Made by a program: the position numbers and the translations under genes. A DNA stretch of 27,209 bases, from assembly GCA_001839685.1 (NCBI GenBank), contig MLAK01000771.1, positions 21,105 through 48,313 on the forward strand. Direction: 5' to 3'. This document shows, piece by piece, positions 1 to 8,187 of the stretch (position 1 is its first letter; every line of letters starts with the position of its first letter). This DNA is from Tritrichomonas foetus (lineage: Eukaryota; Parabasalia; Tritrichomonadida; Tritrichomonadidae). The notes under the pieces are model-generated. The model did not search any database, had not been told where the DNA came from, and saw only the letters and a program-made list of their open reading frames with translations.

Positions 1-64
1 AAAGAACAAATGATTGAAAGAACAAATGATGAAAAGAACAAATGATGGGAAGAACAAATGAAAA
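1..64. repeat. 16-bp tandem repeat at left edge, about 4 copies
   Basis: Four imperfect 16-bp units with the core AAAGAACAAATGATGA start at 1, 17, 33 and about 49 and run to the window edge, so the array may be longer. The period is not a multiple of three, and stops appear within one or two units in each forward frame. One forward frame is open from base 1 to a TGA at 43-45, so the array could overlap the end of an upstream gene, but nothing else supports that. Confidence 0.7.
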
Positions 65-119
65 GATATAGCATAGTATAATATCTTTATTAATAATAAT
101 ATAAAATCGCATGAAACAT

Positions 120-569
120 TTACTGCATTGCGTAGAGGGCTGTCCACTCGCGCGCGGTTTTTTTCGCGCCTTCTGGGTCCTCTTTCCACTTTTTTGCGAT
201 TGCCGTGTCGAGCGGATCGTCAGGGTTTGGCTCACTGATAAGGGACTGGATCGAAACAAGAAGGCTGGAAATTTTGAGTGCGGGCGACCATTTGCTCTTC
301 AAAATGTCGAGACAAACTCGGCCGATTTGGTCGATGTTTGGGTGGAATATTTTTGTCATGAAATGCACTTTTGGTGGCGAGATTGGGTAACCCTCTGGTA
401 AAAATAATTCGAGACGAAATATTCCTTCTTCGAAAGGAGTGTCCCTTGGACCGATTAAACGTACATCAAAGTGTCTGTTATTGTCTGGCTTTGGTCTGGC
501 GGATATTCCTGGCGGTGGATTTGTTTGAAGTTCTTTAATTTCTTTTAAAATTCTTCCTTCGATATTCAT
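120..569 (-). CDS. UBC13: Ubiquitin-conjugating enzyme E2, Ubc13/UBE2N type
   Basis: This 149-residue protein is an almost bare E2 (UBC) fold, matching the roughly 150 residues usual for Ubc13. The HPN triad is at about 76-78, the catalytic Cys at about 86 in GRVCLDIL, and the Ubc13-type segment KWSPAL follows at 93-98. NPDDPLD and the C-terminal WTALYAM are also very close to UBE2N. Known role: with a Uev partner it builds Lys63-linked ubiquitin chains in DNA-damage tolerance and signalling. The ATG at 567-569 is chosen because it aligns with the usual Ubc13 start. The frame stays open for 48 codons upstream, but that stretch has no E2 character and contains promoter-like sequence. The stop codon lies in TAAA. 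An ACCGTT element is 11 nt upstream. The E2 call is secure; Ubc13 subtype is likely from the C-terminal half. Confidence 0.9.
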   Translation of the reverse strand: MNIEGRILKEIKELQTNPPPGISARPKPDNNRHFDVRLIGPRDTPFEEGIFRLELFLPEGYPISPPKVHFMTKIFHPNIDQIGRVCLDILKSKWSPALKISSLLVSIQSLISEPNPDDPLDTAIAKKWKEDPEGAKKTAREWTALYAMQ

Positions 570-1548
570 TTTACAGATAAACGGTCTCCAACAAAAATAC
601 CGATTTCCTCTGAAAAAGTTTCTTGATCCAGAATGTTCAACTTTATCATTTGAGCTACGTTCTCCACATTTCACTCTAAAAGTGTTTTTATTGCATTTTT
701 CTTCATATGTCAATAATTCTATTGAGCAATTTTTGAGTTGGTTTCTATTATTTTTTATGCATTAATGCTTGAAATGTGAAAAATGAGCGTAGGAGAATTC
801 CTTCAATCACTTAAAGATTTTACTAATCATACATATTAAAAATTTTATGCCCAACCATCTCTAAATATGAATTCTAACAATTGAAATTCCCATTTAAATT
901 GCTCTTATATAATTTAATGATATAAAGCGAATAATTCTCACTTTTTAGTTTGTTTAGTGAATAATTTATTTCTCTTTTGTTTTTTTCTGTGACAAATTAA
1001 CTCATTGAAAAAATAGTGATGGAAATTCAATTAACTGTTTCCTAAAATAATGAAAAATTGAACTGTCAATTAGAAAAGAAAGAAAAAGACAATTTACAGA
1101 ATTATTGCATCGAATATTTCTGGTGGTTTTTTTTATAACAAATGCGGGCAAATGAAATTTCTCATAGAGTTTTCCCAGCATTTAGAGAAGTTTTTGTATT
1201 TTGATGGGAAACGATCTATTAATAGCATCATTTAACTTTTATACGATCAGCTAATCGTTCAGAAAAACTCAACAGTTTGTGAGAGGAAACAAAAATTATT
1301 GGAAATACTGTGTGGATTTATTTCAATTTGTGTTCGATACAAAAAAAAAATGATATTGTGACCACAAAAGAATGATATGTACAGAATTTTTTCAAAGGAA
1401 TCGAACACAAAGAAATATTTTTGAATAGTATCGTATAAAATTTATGATGTTATCTGGCTGATAACTATAATAAACGTTCTTTCTCCTTCACAAAAAGTTT
1501 CTAAATAATCATCCTTTTTACATATTTTTTCCAAAAACTTTTCCTCTC
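570..1548. other. Intergenic region between divergent genes
   Basis: This stretch separates the divergent Ubc13 and CaaX-protein genes and must hold both promoters. It contains GAGACCGTTTA (578-588, read on the minus strand) just upstream of Ubc13, GAAAAAGTTTCT at 612-623, and CAAAAAGTTTCT at 1491-1502, 46 nt before the next ATG. A 27-codon open frame at 1152-1235 (+) has protein-like composition but no further support. I see nothing else. Confidence 0.5.
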
Positions 1549-2025
1549 ATGGCTGAATGGACAGACTCGATGTCATCCAGCGATCCTATTGTTAACAGCG
1601 AAGACGGAAGTACTCTTTATTATCCAAGTTCGATCATTTCAATTGACAGATCAACCTTAATGTCAAGAAATTCACTCCTCGTTCCGCCAAAAAGCCACAA
1701 AAGAAGCGTCAGTCACGACTCAACGATTCAAATACGACAAGACGAGCTGAAAATGTCGATTAATAGCCGAATTGCACCAAGTGACCCATGGAACGACGAG
1801 CACCAGTTTATCAACTACAAAGACATCACAAAAAGTTCCAAAACCCAGACCCCTATCACAAGCAGGTCAATTTCGAGAAGGTCAAGCATGTCGAGTATTA
1901 CAGATCGAACGGTAAGCGAGTCCTCTTATCACGAGCGCCAGATACGAACTGCTAATCCGCATGTTCGGCAGAGAGTTGTTTCGCCGCCGCCAAAGCCATC
2001 CAGCTATTGTTGTCTCTTATTGTAA
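1549..2025 (+). CDS. Small Ser-rich basic protein ending in a CaaX prenylation box
   Basis: I recognise no family in this 158-residue protein. It is very rich in Ser, Arg and Thr, with a basic patch RSISRRSS near 105-112 that looks like a kinase-site cluster, and there is no predicted membrane helix. The striking feature is the C-terminus: VSPPPKPSSYCCLLL. The last four residues, CLLL, form a CaaX box whose terminal Leu would direct geranylgeranylation, and the preceding Cys could be palmitoylated. I infer a mostly disordered protein tethered to a membrane by lipid. It is too short and lacks G motifs to be a Ras/Rab GTPase. The ATG is the first in frame; no TCAYW Inr lies directly upstream, but a CAAAAAGTTTCT element does. 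The gene is probably real because of its coding-like composition and clean ends. Confidence 0.7.
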   Translation: MAEWTDSMSSSDPIVNSEDGSTLYYPSSIISIDRSTLMSRNSLLVPPKSHKRSVSHDSTIQIRQDELKMSINSRIAPSDPWNDEHQFINYKDITKSSKTQTPITSRSISRRSSMSSITDRTVSESSYHERQIRTANPHVRQRVVSPPPKPSSYCCLLL

Positions 2026-2970
2026 TATAATTATATTTCTTTCTTGTGTGTATTTCTCTGAATTTTTATTATTTTAATAAATAGATACTAAATACAAATT
2101 GAATCTACATATATTTTTAATCGAGCGAACTTCAAATCCCCCAATTATTGTATTATTTGAACCGCAATTTCAGTGTATCCTTCGTTGATAAGCATGATAA
2201 GTGCTATTCTTCATGTGAAAAAATATCCTTAACTTAAGAATCTTAAGGCTGTTTTGTTACAAATTAATTCATTAATAATTTTTCAATATCGCTTACAAAG
2301 TATAATTTATGGTCATGGTGAATCTATGGTTTTCAATATTGAGATATTAGAGATGAGCAATTTCACAAATGCCATGAAATAAGGAATGAAATCTTTTTTG
2401 TCTAGTATCTACAAAATCACATCTAAAATGATACTCAACATATTAAAAATATAATAAATCTCTTTACACCAAAAATTTAAACATTATTATTCAAAAATAC
2501 TGAGATATTCATGAATCATTCATTCTTTGGAAATTTCATTCAAAAAATTTAATGATATCTCAAAATCACCAAAAATTGTACGAATTCACATATTTGAATA
2601 GACTGTGATATCAAATGTTAACATAAACTATTCAATTGTTTATGGTAAATTTTTTCGAATATTGGTCTCACGGATCTACCGCAAAATCTCGTATATTTTG
2701 GTATATGATTTCTTAATTAATGTCAAAGCATATTTCATCGTGATGAATCATTTTCTTTAGATTATCGTTCAATACCCATGAAGATATCCTGAAAATATCA
2801 ATTGAATGAGTGCATTGAAATATTTGTGTTTATTCGCAAATAATTTCAGAAAATATCAATGTGCCATTCAACTTTTTGAATAATCAACTATCGGGGAAAA
2901 AAAATATTTCTGAGAAATAACAATTCTCAATTCGTAATTTCCAGAAAAGAAAAAATCAAAATCTCGAAAA
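2026..2970. other. AT-rich intergenic region, no gene seen
   Basis: About 945 bases between two + strand genes. Both strands are full of stops. It should contain the 3' end of the CaaX-protein mRNA and the promoter of the transporter gene. I found no repeat array, RNA gene or convincing motif. Confidence 0.5.
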
Positions 2971-4200
2971 ATGTACCTCGATAAAGGTCGATCAGATCAA
3001 GACAAGCTATTAATTCCTAATCGAGTGAACTCAGTTTCCCTTTTTTGGGTTGGCGTTTTATTCATCGGAACTTCGATTTATCATATCCCAATGCTGATCG
3101 GCTCCATTTTCGGATCAGGGATGGTCATCTCACTTGTGCTTATTATTTTCTTTGGAATTGTTATGCGTTACAGTATGTGGCTACTTGGGCAGTCGGTTGT
3201 GAATGCCCAGCATGATTCGGAAGCAATGATTTGGAAAACTTTTTCACCAAAAACTGCTTTTATTCCATGTTTAATCATTTTCATTTCATGCCTGAGTGAA
3301 ATTGTCAATGCATACAAATATTCGTATTATTTTTGGAATCAATTTTTACACAAATTTTCAGATCATCCAAATATAATTATATCCGATTATTTTTTTGTAA
3401 CAACTGTGATTTCGTGTATTTTATTGCCAGGTGCTATTTTCCGTCAAGATAATGAATATTTTCGGGTTATTTCATTTGCTAAAATATTGATAGTGTTTTC
3501 TCTGTTGATTCTACAAATTGGATTTTTGATTAAAAATGGAATCCCCACCGAACATATCAAAATGTTTTCACCAACATTAAAATCTGTTGTAATCTTGTTT
3601 GACCGACTCACGAACTATTTCACATTTATTATGTTTTATTTAATAATTATTGGTCAAATGAAGAATATATCACTACGAAGAATAAGAGCATTTAATCGGA
3701 TTGGTTTATTAATTGTTTTGATCTCAGCTTTGGTTTTTGGTGTTGTTCAATATTTGACTTGTGGAAACTCATTCGAACCTGGACAACTCATTTTCGATGC
3801 ATATCCAGAAAACTCAAACGAGCAAATAACAATGATATTTTTCTGTTTTCTACAAAGTGCGTTTTTTGTACCACTTTTCATGATTCCTGCAGCCAGATCA
3901 ATTTTGGGAATAATCCATCCAGCCACTCCGTTTCCAAAAGAAATTTGGGCAACCACCTGTTTTATTTTAGCAATGTTTTCTATTTTTATTGCAAAATTTG
4001 ATGGATCCATGGCAGAAAATGCTACTTTCATCTCTGAATTCTTTAAAGGAATGCTGACTTTTGTTTATCCAGTTTTGATGTATGTGGTCACAATGAAGAT
4101 GAAACCAAGTGTTTTTCATGCTGTCTGTGGCACGCTAATGGGTGTCTTATATTTGGTCTATTTTGCAGCACATATTGTTACTTTTTTGTATTATTCTTAA
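2971..4200 (+). CDS. Amino-acid transporter, AAAP (amino acid/auxin permease) type
   Basis: This 409-residue protein is almost entirely hydrophobic helices: about 11 membrane segments can be drawn, the first at about 24-44 and the last at about 385-407. The short hydrophilic N-terminus and length of about 410 fit the AAAP/SLC36-SLC38 superfamily. Helix 1 carries a family-like IGTSIYHIPMLIGS, and the later segment from the MKNISLRR loop through FGVVQYLTCGNS resembles the conserved AAAP stretch that normally ends GYLTFG. Known role of the family: proton- or sodium-coupled uptake or vacuolar exchange of amino acids. Trichomonads scavenge amino acids and carry many paralogues. Substrate and membrane cannot be read from the sequence. 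The ATG is the first in frame. Family membership is a judgement from topology and weak motifs. Confidence 0.75.
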   Translation: MYLDKGRSDQDKLLIPNRVNSVSLFWVGVLFIGTSIYHIPMLIGSIFGSGMVISLVLIIFFGIVMRYSMWLLGQSVVNAQHDSEAMIWKTFSPKTAFIPCLIIFISCLSEIVNAYKYSYYFWNQFLHKFSDHPNIIISDYFFVTTVISCILLPGAIFRQDNEYFRVISFAKILIVFSLLILQIGFLIKNGIPTEHIKMFSPTLKSVVILFDRLTNYFTFIMFYLIIIGQMKNISLRRIRAFNRIGLLIVLISALVFGVVQYLTCGNSFEPGQLIFDAYPENSNEQITMIFFCFLQSAFFVPLFMIPAARSILGIIHPATPFPKEIWATTCFILAMFSIFIAKFDGSMAENATFISEFFKGMLTFVYPVLMYVVTMKMKPSVFHAVCGTLMGVLYLVYFAAHIVTFLYYS

Positions 4201-4703
4201 TGTTTTCTAAATGTTTGTATTTGTTGACTTGTTTGCTTTATTTATTATTTCGATACTTAAGTTGCTATAGTATTGCTTTATTTATTATGATGTAAATAAA
4301 ATTTTATCTTCGTTTCTCATACAAACACGTTTTTCATTGGGATCAATCAGGGTAAAATTTAATAATATGCAATGGTTTCAATGATGAGAATAGAATTAAG
4401 ATATGATGCAATTATGATAGAAAAGATACTTTTACTTTCTAGTCAACGAGTATAAGATCGAATTTACTTCTATAGAATAATGTATAAATATTCATTTATT
4501 CAAAAAAATATTAGCGGATTTTCCGATAAAAATGAAATAATAATTCCCCAGAAAAAAATTTATCGGTATTAAAGAATAGAAAACTATTTCTTTCACATAT
4601 TAAGGAAATATTTATATATTAATGGCTGACTATATTATTATATACTCACCATGTATGAAAAAAATTGAGATCCGCAAACCACAAATTTTTGAAATATTTC
4701 ACT
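4201..4703. other. AT-rich intergenic region, no gene seen
   Basis: About 500 bases between two + strand genes. A TAAA lies 15 nt after the transporter stop codon and may serve in polyadenylation. The rest is low-complexity A/T sequence with no open frame worth reporting. Confidence 0.5.
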
Positions 4704-4708
4704 TCATT
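4704..4708 (+). promoter_or_regulatory. Inr-like TCAYW element
   Basis: TCATT, matching the trichomonad initiator consensus TCAYW. The inferred +1 A is at 4706, giving a 10-nt leader before the ATG at 4716. This supports that ATG over the non-ATG upstream extension of the frame. Confidence 0.45.
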
Positions 4709-4715
4709 AACGCCT

Positions 4716-5873
4716 ATGTTTAAAAAAGAAACTTCAATAGTCACTCTACAAATTCATAACATCCAAGCTTCATGTGCCTATACTGGACAATGTAGTATAC
4801 TCTTGAAAAGATCCAGACAATCTATTGAAACCGAACCTTTTGTGTTTGATTCGAACAAACAAGCTAATATTAATACAGCTATGCTGTCCAAATGTCATTT
4901 TAAATTAAACATGAAAAAAGAATGGAAAGAAAAAGTTCTTAAATTAAAGATTATTCAACTGAATCAGGATTTGAAAATACAAAAAATTTGTAGTTGGAAA
5001 ATTGATGTAAGTGTTTTACAGAGAAAAGATTCATTTACAAAAATTTTATCATGTAATAAAACAAGAATTGGTGATGTGACACTCAAGTTGACTATGTACA
5101 TAGGAGAACCACCTAAAGCTATTAATACTAGTAAAGAGAAGAAAGGTAACCATAAGTCTTTACCACTCAAATTATATAAAGTTCCTTCAACAACGAATAC
5201 AAGAATTAATGAAGATGCATTATTACCACATGAAACAGCTTTGGAAGAACTAAGAGGGATTTGCAAACTTTTAAACACATCTGTAGTAGAATATGTTAAT
5301 AATATTCCAAACCTTGCTCTTAAGGTATTTAATCTTCTCGAAATTACAGATTTGAATGGAATTGATTATGTTGTTAAAGGACTATCAAAACTTAATCATG
5401 GTAATCTGAAAGGCCAAGTATATTCCGGATTGTCAGCACTCTATCTCTATTCTAAGTTAAATCAAATCTATCGTAAAAGTATTTTGGATCAGAGTATTAA
5501 TTCGAAGCTTCTTGATTCATTGAATGAATCATTTGATTTAACAATTCAAACGCTATTTAACACATTTAACAATTCTAAAAAAGATGAAGAAATTACTTTA
5601 CAAATGAACAATGAAATATCGAAACTTGGTGAAGGGAAGTTATTCACTTTCTATAAGGATTCATTGGAGTTTGCTTACTTGTCATTGTTTGATAAAGAAA
5701 GAGCTGATCATTTATATAAACTGTTTAATATAAATGATCTTGAATATGCTCGTCTGATTTCCTCCAAACTTTCAACCATCGATTCCAAAAGTACTTTCCC
5801 AAATTATATTTCACCTTTTGCTGAACAAATAACTTATAGAGTTCTGAGTGTGTGCACCGATTATATCATATAA
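4716..5873 (+). CDS. Orphan protein with probable N-terminal C2-like (NT-C2) domain
   Basis: This 385-residue protein has two parts. Residues 1 to about 135 alternate short beta-type strands and end with a SWKIDVSVL strand and then TRIGDVTLKLTMYIGEP, a layout like the NT-C2 domain of EEIG1/EHBP1-type proteins, which binds membranes or adaptors. After a basic linker (about 135-180), residues 190-385 look all-helical, without a recognisable motif. There is no signal peptide or membrane segment. The first ATG follows an Inr-like TCATT by 10 nt; upstream in-frame sequence starts only at TTG and looks non-coding. The stop is embedded in TAAA. Function unknown; the C2 assignment rests on pattern alone and could be wrong. 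Confidence 0.65.
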   Translation: MFKKETSIVTLQIHNIQASCAYTGQCSILLKRSRQSIETEPFVFDSNKQANINTAMLSKCHFKLNMKKEWKEKVLKLKIIQLNQDLKIQKICSWKIDVSVLQRKDSFTKILSCNKTRIGDVTLKLTMYIGEPPKAINTSKEKKGNHKSLPLKLYKVPSTTNTRINEDALLPHETALEELRGICKLLNTSVVEYVNNIPNLALKVFNLLEITDLNGIDYVVKGLSKLNHGNLKGQVYSGLSALYLYSKLNQIYRKSILDQSINSKLLDSLNESFDLTIQTLFNTFNNSKKDEEITLQMNNEISKLGEGKLFTFYKDSLEFAYLSLFDKERADHLYKLFNINDLEYARLISSKLSTIDSKSTFPNYISPFAEQITYRVLSVCTDYII

Positions 5874-6050
5874 ATATTCTTTATTACTAATAAAATTAAT
5901 CCAATGATAAGTTTTTTTTATTATAATTATTAAAATATGTTGTATTCATGATAGTTTAAATATTAGGATAATATATTGTTTAGTTTCATTAATCTCTTGA
6001 GAGAATTGGCCAGTAATTTTGATGTAAAATTTTCTGATCTAATTTGTTCG

Positions 6051-6119
6051 ACCACATTCGGAGTGGTTTATTTGACCATTTTTTCCAAGGTTAAAACTAT
6101 GGTGAATAAAGAGGTCAAA
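6051..6119. repeat. Pair of short inverted repeats upstream of the acyltransferase-like gene
   Basis: ACCAC (6051-6055) pairs with GTGGT (6063-6067) across a 7-nt loop, and TTTGACC (6071-6077) pairs with GGTCAAA (6113-6119) across 35 nt. They lie 36-104 nt before the ATG at 6155 and could be protein-binding sites. Such short repeats are common by chance in AT-rich DNA. Confidence 0.3.
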
Positions 6120-6136
6120 GATTTTTTGATGTAACT

Positions 6137-6141
6137 TCATA
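6137..6141 (+). promoter_or_regulatory. Inr-like TCAYW element
   Basis: TCATA, with the inferred +1 A at 6139 and a 16-nt leader to the ATG at 6155. It supports translation from 6155 rather than from the in-frame Met at residue 24. Confidence 0.4.
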
Positions 6142-6154
6142 TTTCAAAAAAACA

Positions 6155-7108
6155 ATGGAAAAGTTTGGCTCCTTTAGTGACCAAGCGTCCGGCGTTCGTC
6201 CATTCATTCCAATTGAAAACAAAATGTCATCTGGCAAGTGCACACTTGTTTACGTTCTCGGATTATTGAAGTTTGCTCTCGCCATTCCTTCGTTAGTTAC
6301 AATGTGGATCAATCCACTCCTCTTCCAGTTTCTCCCAATTTGGTTTATTCGCAACTTCATTATCCGTTTCAACCACCTCCTCCATGGAGGTTTCAATATG
6401 ATCCTAACAGGGAATTATTACACTCCGGCTGTTCCAACCCCACTCATCAAGAAGATCATCGAACCGCAAAAGTGGAAACGACCAAACTACGGAGATGTCG
6501 TTTTCGCTCCATTGAACTCATTCAAAGATCTGATCTGGATGGCTTTCACAATGTCACCAGCTTTTCTAATTCCTATCGGCGAAGACCTTGCAGTTCAATA
6601 CACGCTTTTCCCATTGATTCTCAAGCTCCTTTTCAACAAAGATTTAAGGAATGGTCAATTTAAGGTTAAAATTTCAGATTTCATCAAACAGGCCAAAGAC
6701 AAAAAGAAATACCCAGTCGTAATTTTCGCCGAATGCGCACCAACAAACGGAACAGGACTTCTCAAATTCGCTAAGATCGACTGTCCAATCCCAGAAGATA
6801 CGAATATACAAATTATTGGATTCAAGAGACAATTCGAAGGAGTCTCGCCAAACAGAGCATCAGGAAGCCTCTTCAAATATATTCTTCAGACATACGGAGC
6901 ACTCCATGAAAAGGCAACGGCCCTCGTTGCTCTCGAAAAAGATGTTCCTCGCCATGAAGGAAGAATCACACCGGAATTTGTCGAAAAAGTGAGAGAGGTG
7001 ACCGGAAAACTTCTCCACTTGCCACTCCTTGAGCTTGATGCTGATACTTATGTCGAATATATTCGCGCTTATCGTGAAAAGGGTAAAGGAAAGGTTAAAA
7101 CGCAATGA
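6155..7108 (+). CDS. Membrane-bound glycerolipid acyltransferase-like protein (PlsC/LPCAT-like, divergent)
   Basis: This 317-residue protein has a strongly hydrophobic region at about 30-85, like the membrane-anchoring helices of LPCAT/LOA1-type acyltransferases. FAECAPTNGTGLLKF at 191-205 occupies the place of the family block 3 (FPEGTTSNGR.LLKF), keeping Glu, the Thr-Asn-Gly and the LLKF end. Block 1, normally H-x4-D, appears as APLNSFKDL at 118-126: the Asp remains but the His position is Leu. The family transfers acyl groups to lysophospholipids on ER or lipid-droplet membranes. Loss of the His suggests a pseudoenzyme or a LOA1/AUP1-like divergent member; this is inference. Codon use is richer in C-ending codons than the neighbouring orphan gene, suggesting good expression. 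The stop TGA is followed 3 nt later by TAAA. Confidence 0.7.
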   Translation: MEKFGSFSDQASGVRPFIPIENKMSSGKCTLVYVLGLLKFALAIPSLVTMWINPLLFQFLPIWFIRNFIIRFNHLLHGGFNMILTGNYYTPAVPTPLIKKIIEPQKWKRPNYGDVVFAPLNSFKDLIWMAFTMSPAFLIPIGEDLAVQYTLFPLILKLLFNKDLRNGQFKVKISDFIKQAKDKKKYPVVIFAECAPTNGTGLLKFAKIDCPIPEDTNIQIIGFKRQFEGVSPNRASGSLFKYILQTYGALHEKATALVALEKDVPRHEGRITPEFVEKVREVTGKLLHLPLLELDADTYVEYIRAYREKGKGKVKTQ

Positions 7109-7638
7109 GTAAATAGTTTTTTTGATGTACGAATTTTTTGATGTGTTATTTTGAATACTCTTATCCATAGCATTTAACTTTTTGTGAGAAATTCTTTAAT
7201 CACAATTTACTGTCTAAATTCGAAAGCTTTAAGGCTTACTACTCTAAATTATGACCAAAACAACTCATAGAAAATTAAAATCATGGTTGTACAGATTTTA
7301 CCAATGAGGAATATTTGTTTACAAAATAATCATTTTTAAAATCTTGATTTCCAATAAATAAACTTTCTATTATGATTTATTATATAATGCAAAGTTTATC
7401 TGCTAATAAAGTAAATCCAACAAAAAATGATTTTCTCATCTTGATTATCAAAAAAAATCATAAAAACTAAAATACATAAAAAATGAAGTGAACCACGATT
7501 TAAGCGAGAGTTTTATTCTTCGTATATTTTCCCTATTATGTTCTTTTTTTTACCTTTATATTTTTTATTTTTACTGTTTCGAGGCCAGGATGCGAGTGCA
7601 GTCTATTTTCGCCAGCTACTTTCCGACGCGCGCAAGTA
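7109..7638. other. Intergenic region between convergent genes
   Basis: About 530 bases where the acyltransferase-like gene and eIF4E converge, so it should hold only 3' ends. TTTTTTGATGT occurs twice (7118-7128 and 7134-7144). On the minus strand, near 7166-7190, there is a TTCTCACAAAAAGTT stretch like one found upstream of other genes. Open frames here have no protein character. Confidence 0.5.
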
Positions 7639-8187
7639 TTACTGCTGTTCGGGGGCGGGCTGAATGGTCGTCATTTTGATGGGCGATTTCCAATTGACGA
7701 TATGCGAGAGATCGTTTTTGATTGCGCTCGCTTCATTTTGCTTGCATGGAGACGTCCAAATGCTTATCTTGAAAGTCGTTGCTCGAACTGTGAATTCCAC
7801 TCCGTTGACGAAATCGGAATTAGAAATCGATTCTCCGGCGACGGCCAAAACGAGGTCGAGCCAACGGTCGGTAATTTTGGCGCGTTTGGATTTCGCAATA
7901 GGATGTTCGATTGAAATTTCGTAACCGTTGACGTTATTTCGGTCCTCCCAAACAGGCCGGACTCCTTTTTTGAAGAAATAATAGCGACACCCTTTTGGAA
8001 GTTGCGCGGAACGTTCGATGCAATTCAGGGCTGCCCACATGTCGTCGATGGTATCGAATGTGCTTAATTGGTGAAGGAAGTCATTCCAGTCTGTAACTTT
8101 CATCGAATAGCGATCTGGAATGAGGTACCATAAGCACCACGCGCGAAACAATTTTCCGTCATTACTTGGCTTGGGTTTAGAGCTCAT
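7639..8187 (-). CDS. eIF4E: Translation initiation factor eIF4E (mRNA cap-binding protein)
   Basis: This 182-residue protein is a compact eIF4E. The two cap-sandwiching Trp are visible: W34 (human W56) in TDWNDFL, and W80 followed by E81 (human W102/E103) in RPVWEDRN. W144 in ISIWTS matches human W166, and W51 in IDDMWAALNCI matches human W73, the eIF4G/4E-BP contact. The FKKGVRPVWED and LAVAGES blocks are typical. Known role: binds the m7G cap and recruits eIF4G. The N-terminus is short, with only about 12 residues before the core, and the C-terminus is reduced. The ATG at 8185-8187 is the only sensible start. No TCAYW Inr sits near it. Confidence 0.92.
   Translation of the reverse strand: MSSKPKPSNDGKLFRAWCLWYLIPDRYSMKVTDWNDFLHQLSTFDTIDDMWAALNCIERSAQLPKGCRYYFFKKGVRPVWEDRNNVNGYEISIEHPIAKSKRAKITDRWLDLVLAVAGESISNSDFVNGVEFTVRATTFKISIWTSPCKQNEASAIKNDLSHIVNWKSPIKMTTIQPAPEQQ

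Noticed and set aside
570..713. 48-codon N-terminal extension of the Ubc13 frame
   Set aside because: It begins with an ATG but has no E2 character, is Cys/Arg/Asn-rich, and overlaps the ACCGTT and GAAAAAGTTTCT promoter-like elements. Ubc13 proteins start at the position equivalent to 569.
1152..1235. 27-residue small open frame upstream of the CaaX-protein gene
   Set aside because: Composition is protein-like, but there is no Inr, no homology and no context; short frames like this occur by chance.
7118..7144. TTTTTTGATGT copies flanking the acyltransferase-like gene (also 6122-6132) as possible target-site duplication
   Set aside because: There are two copies on one side, and a similar TTTTTGATGT occurs near 23141. 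No terminal inverted repeats or transposase are present, so T-rich chance similarity is more likely.
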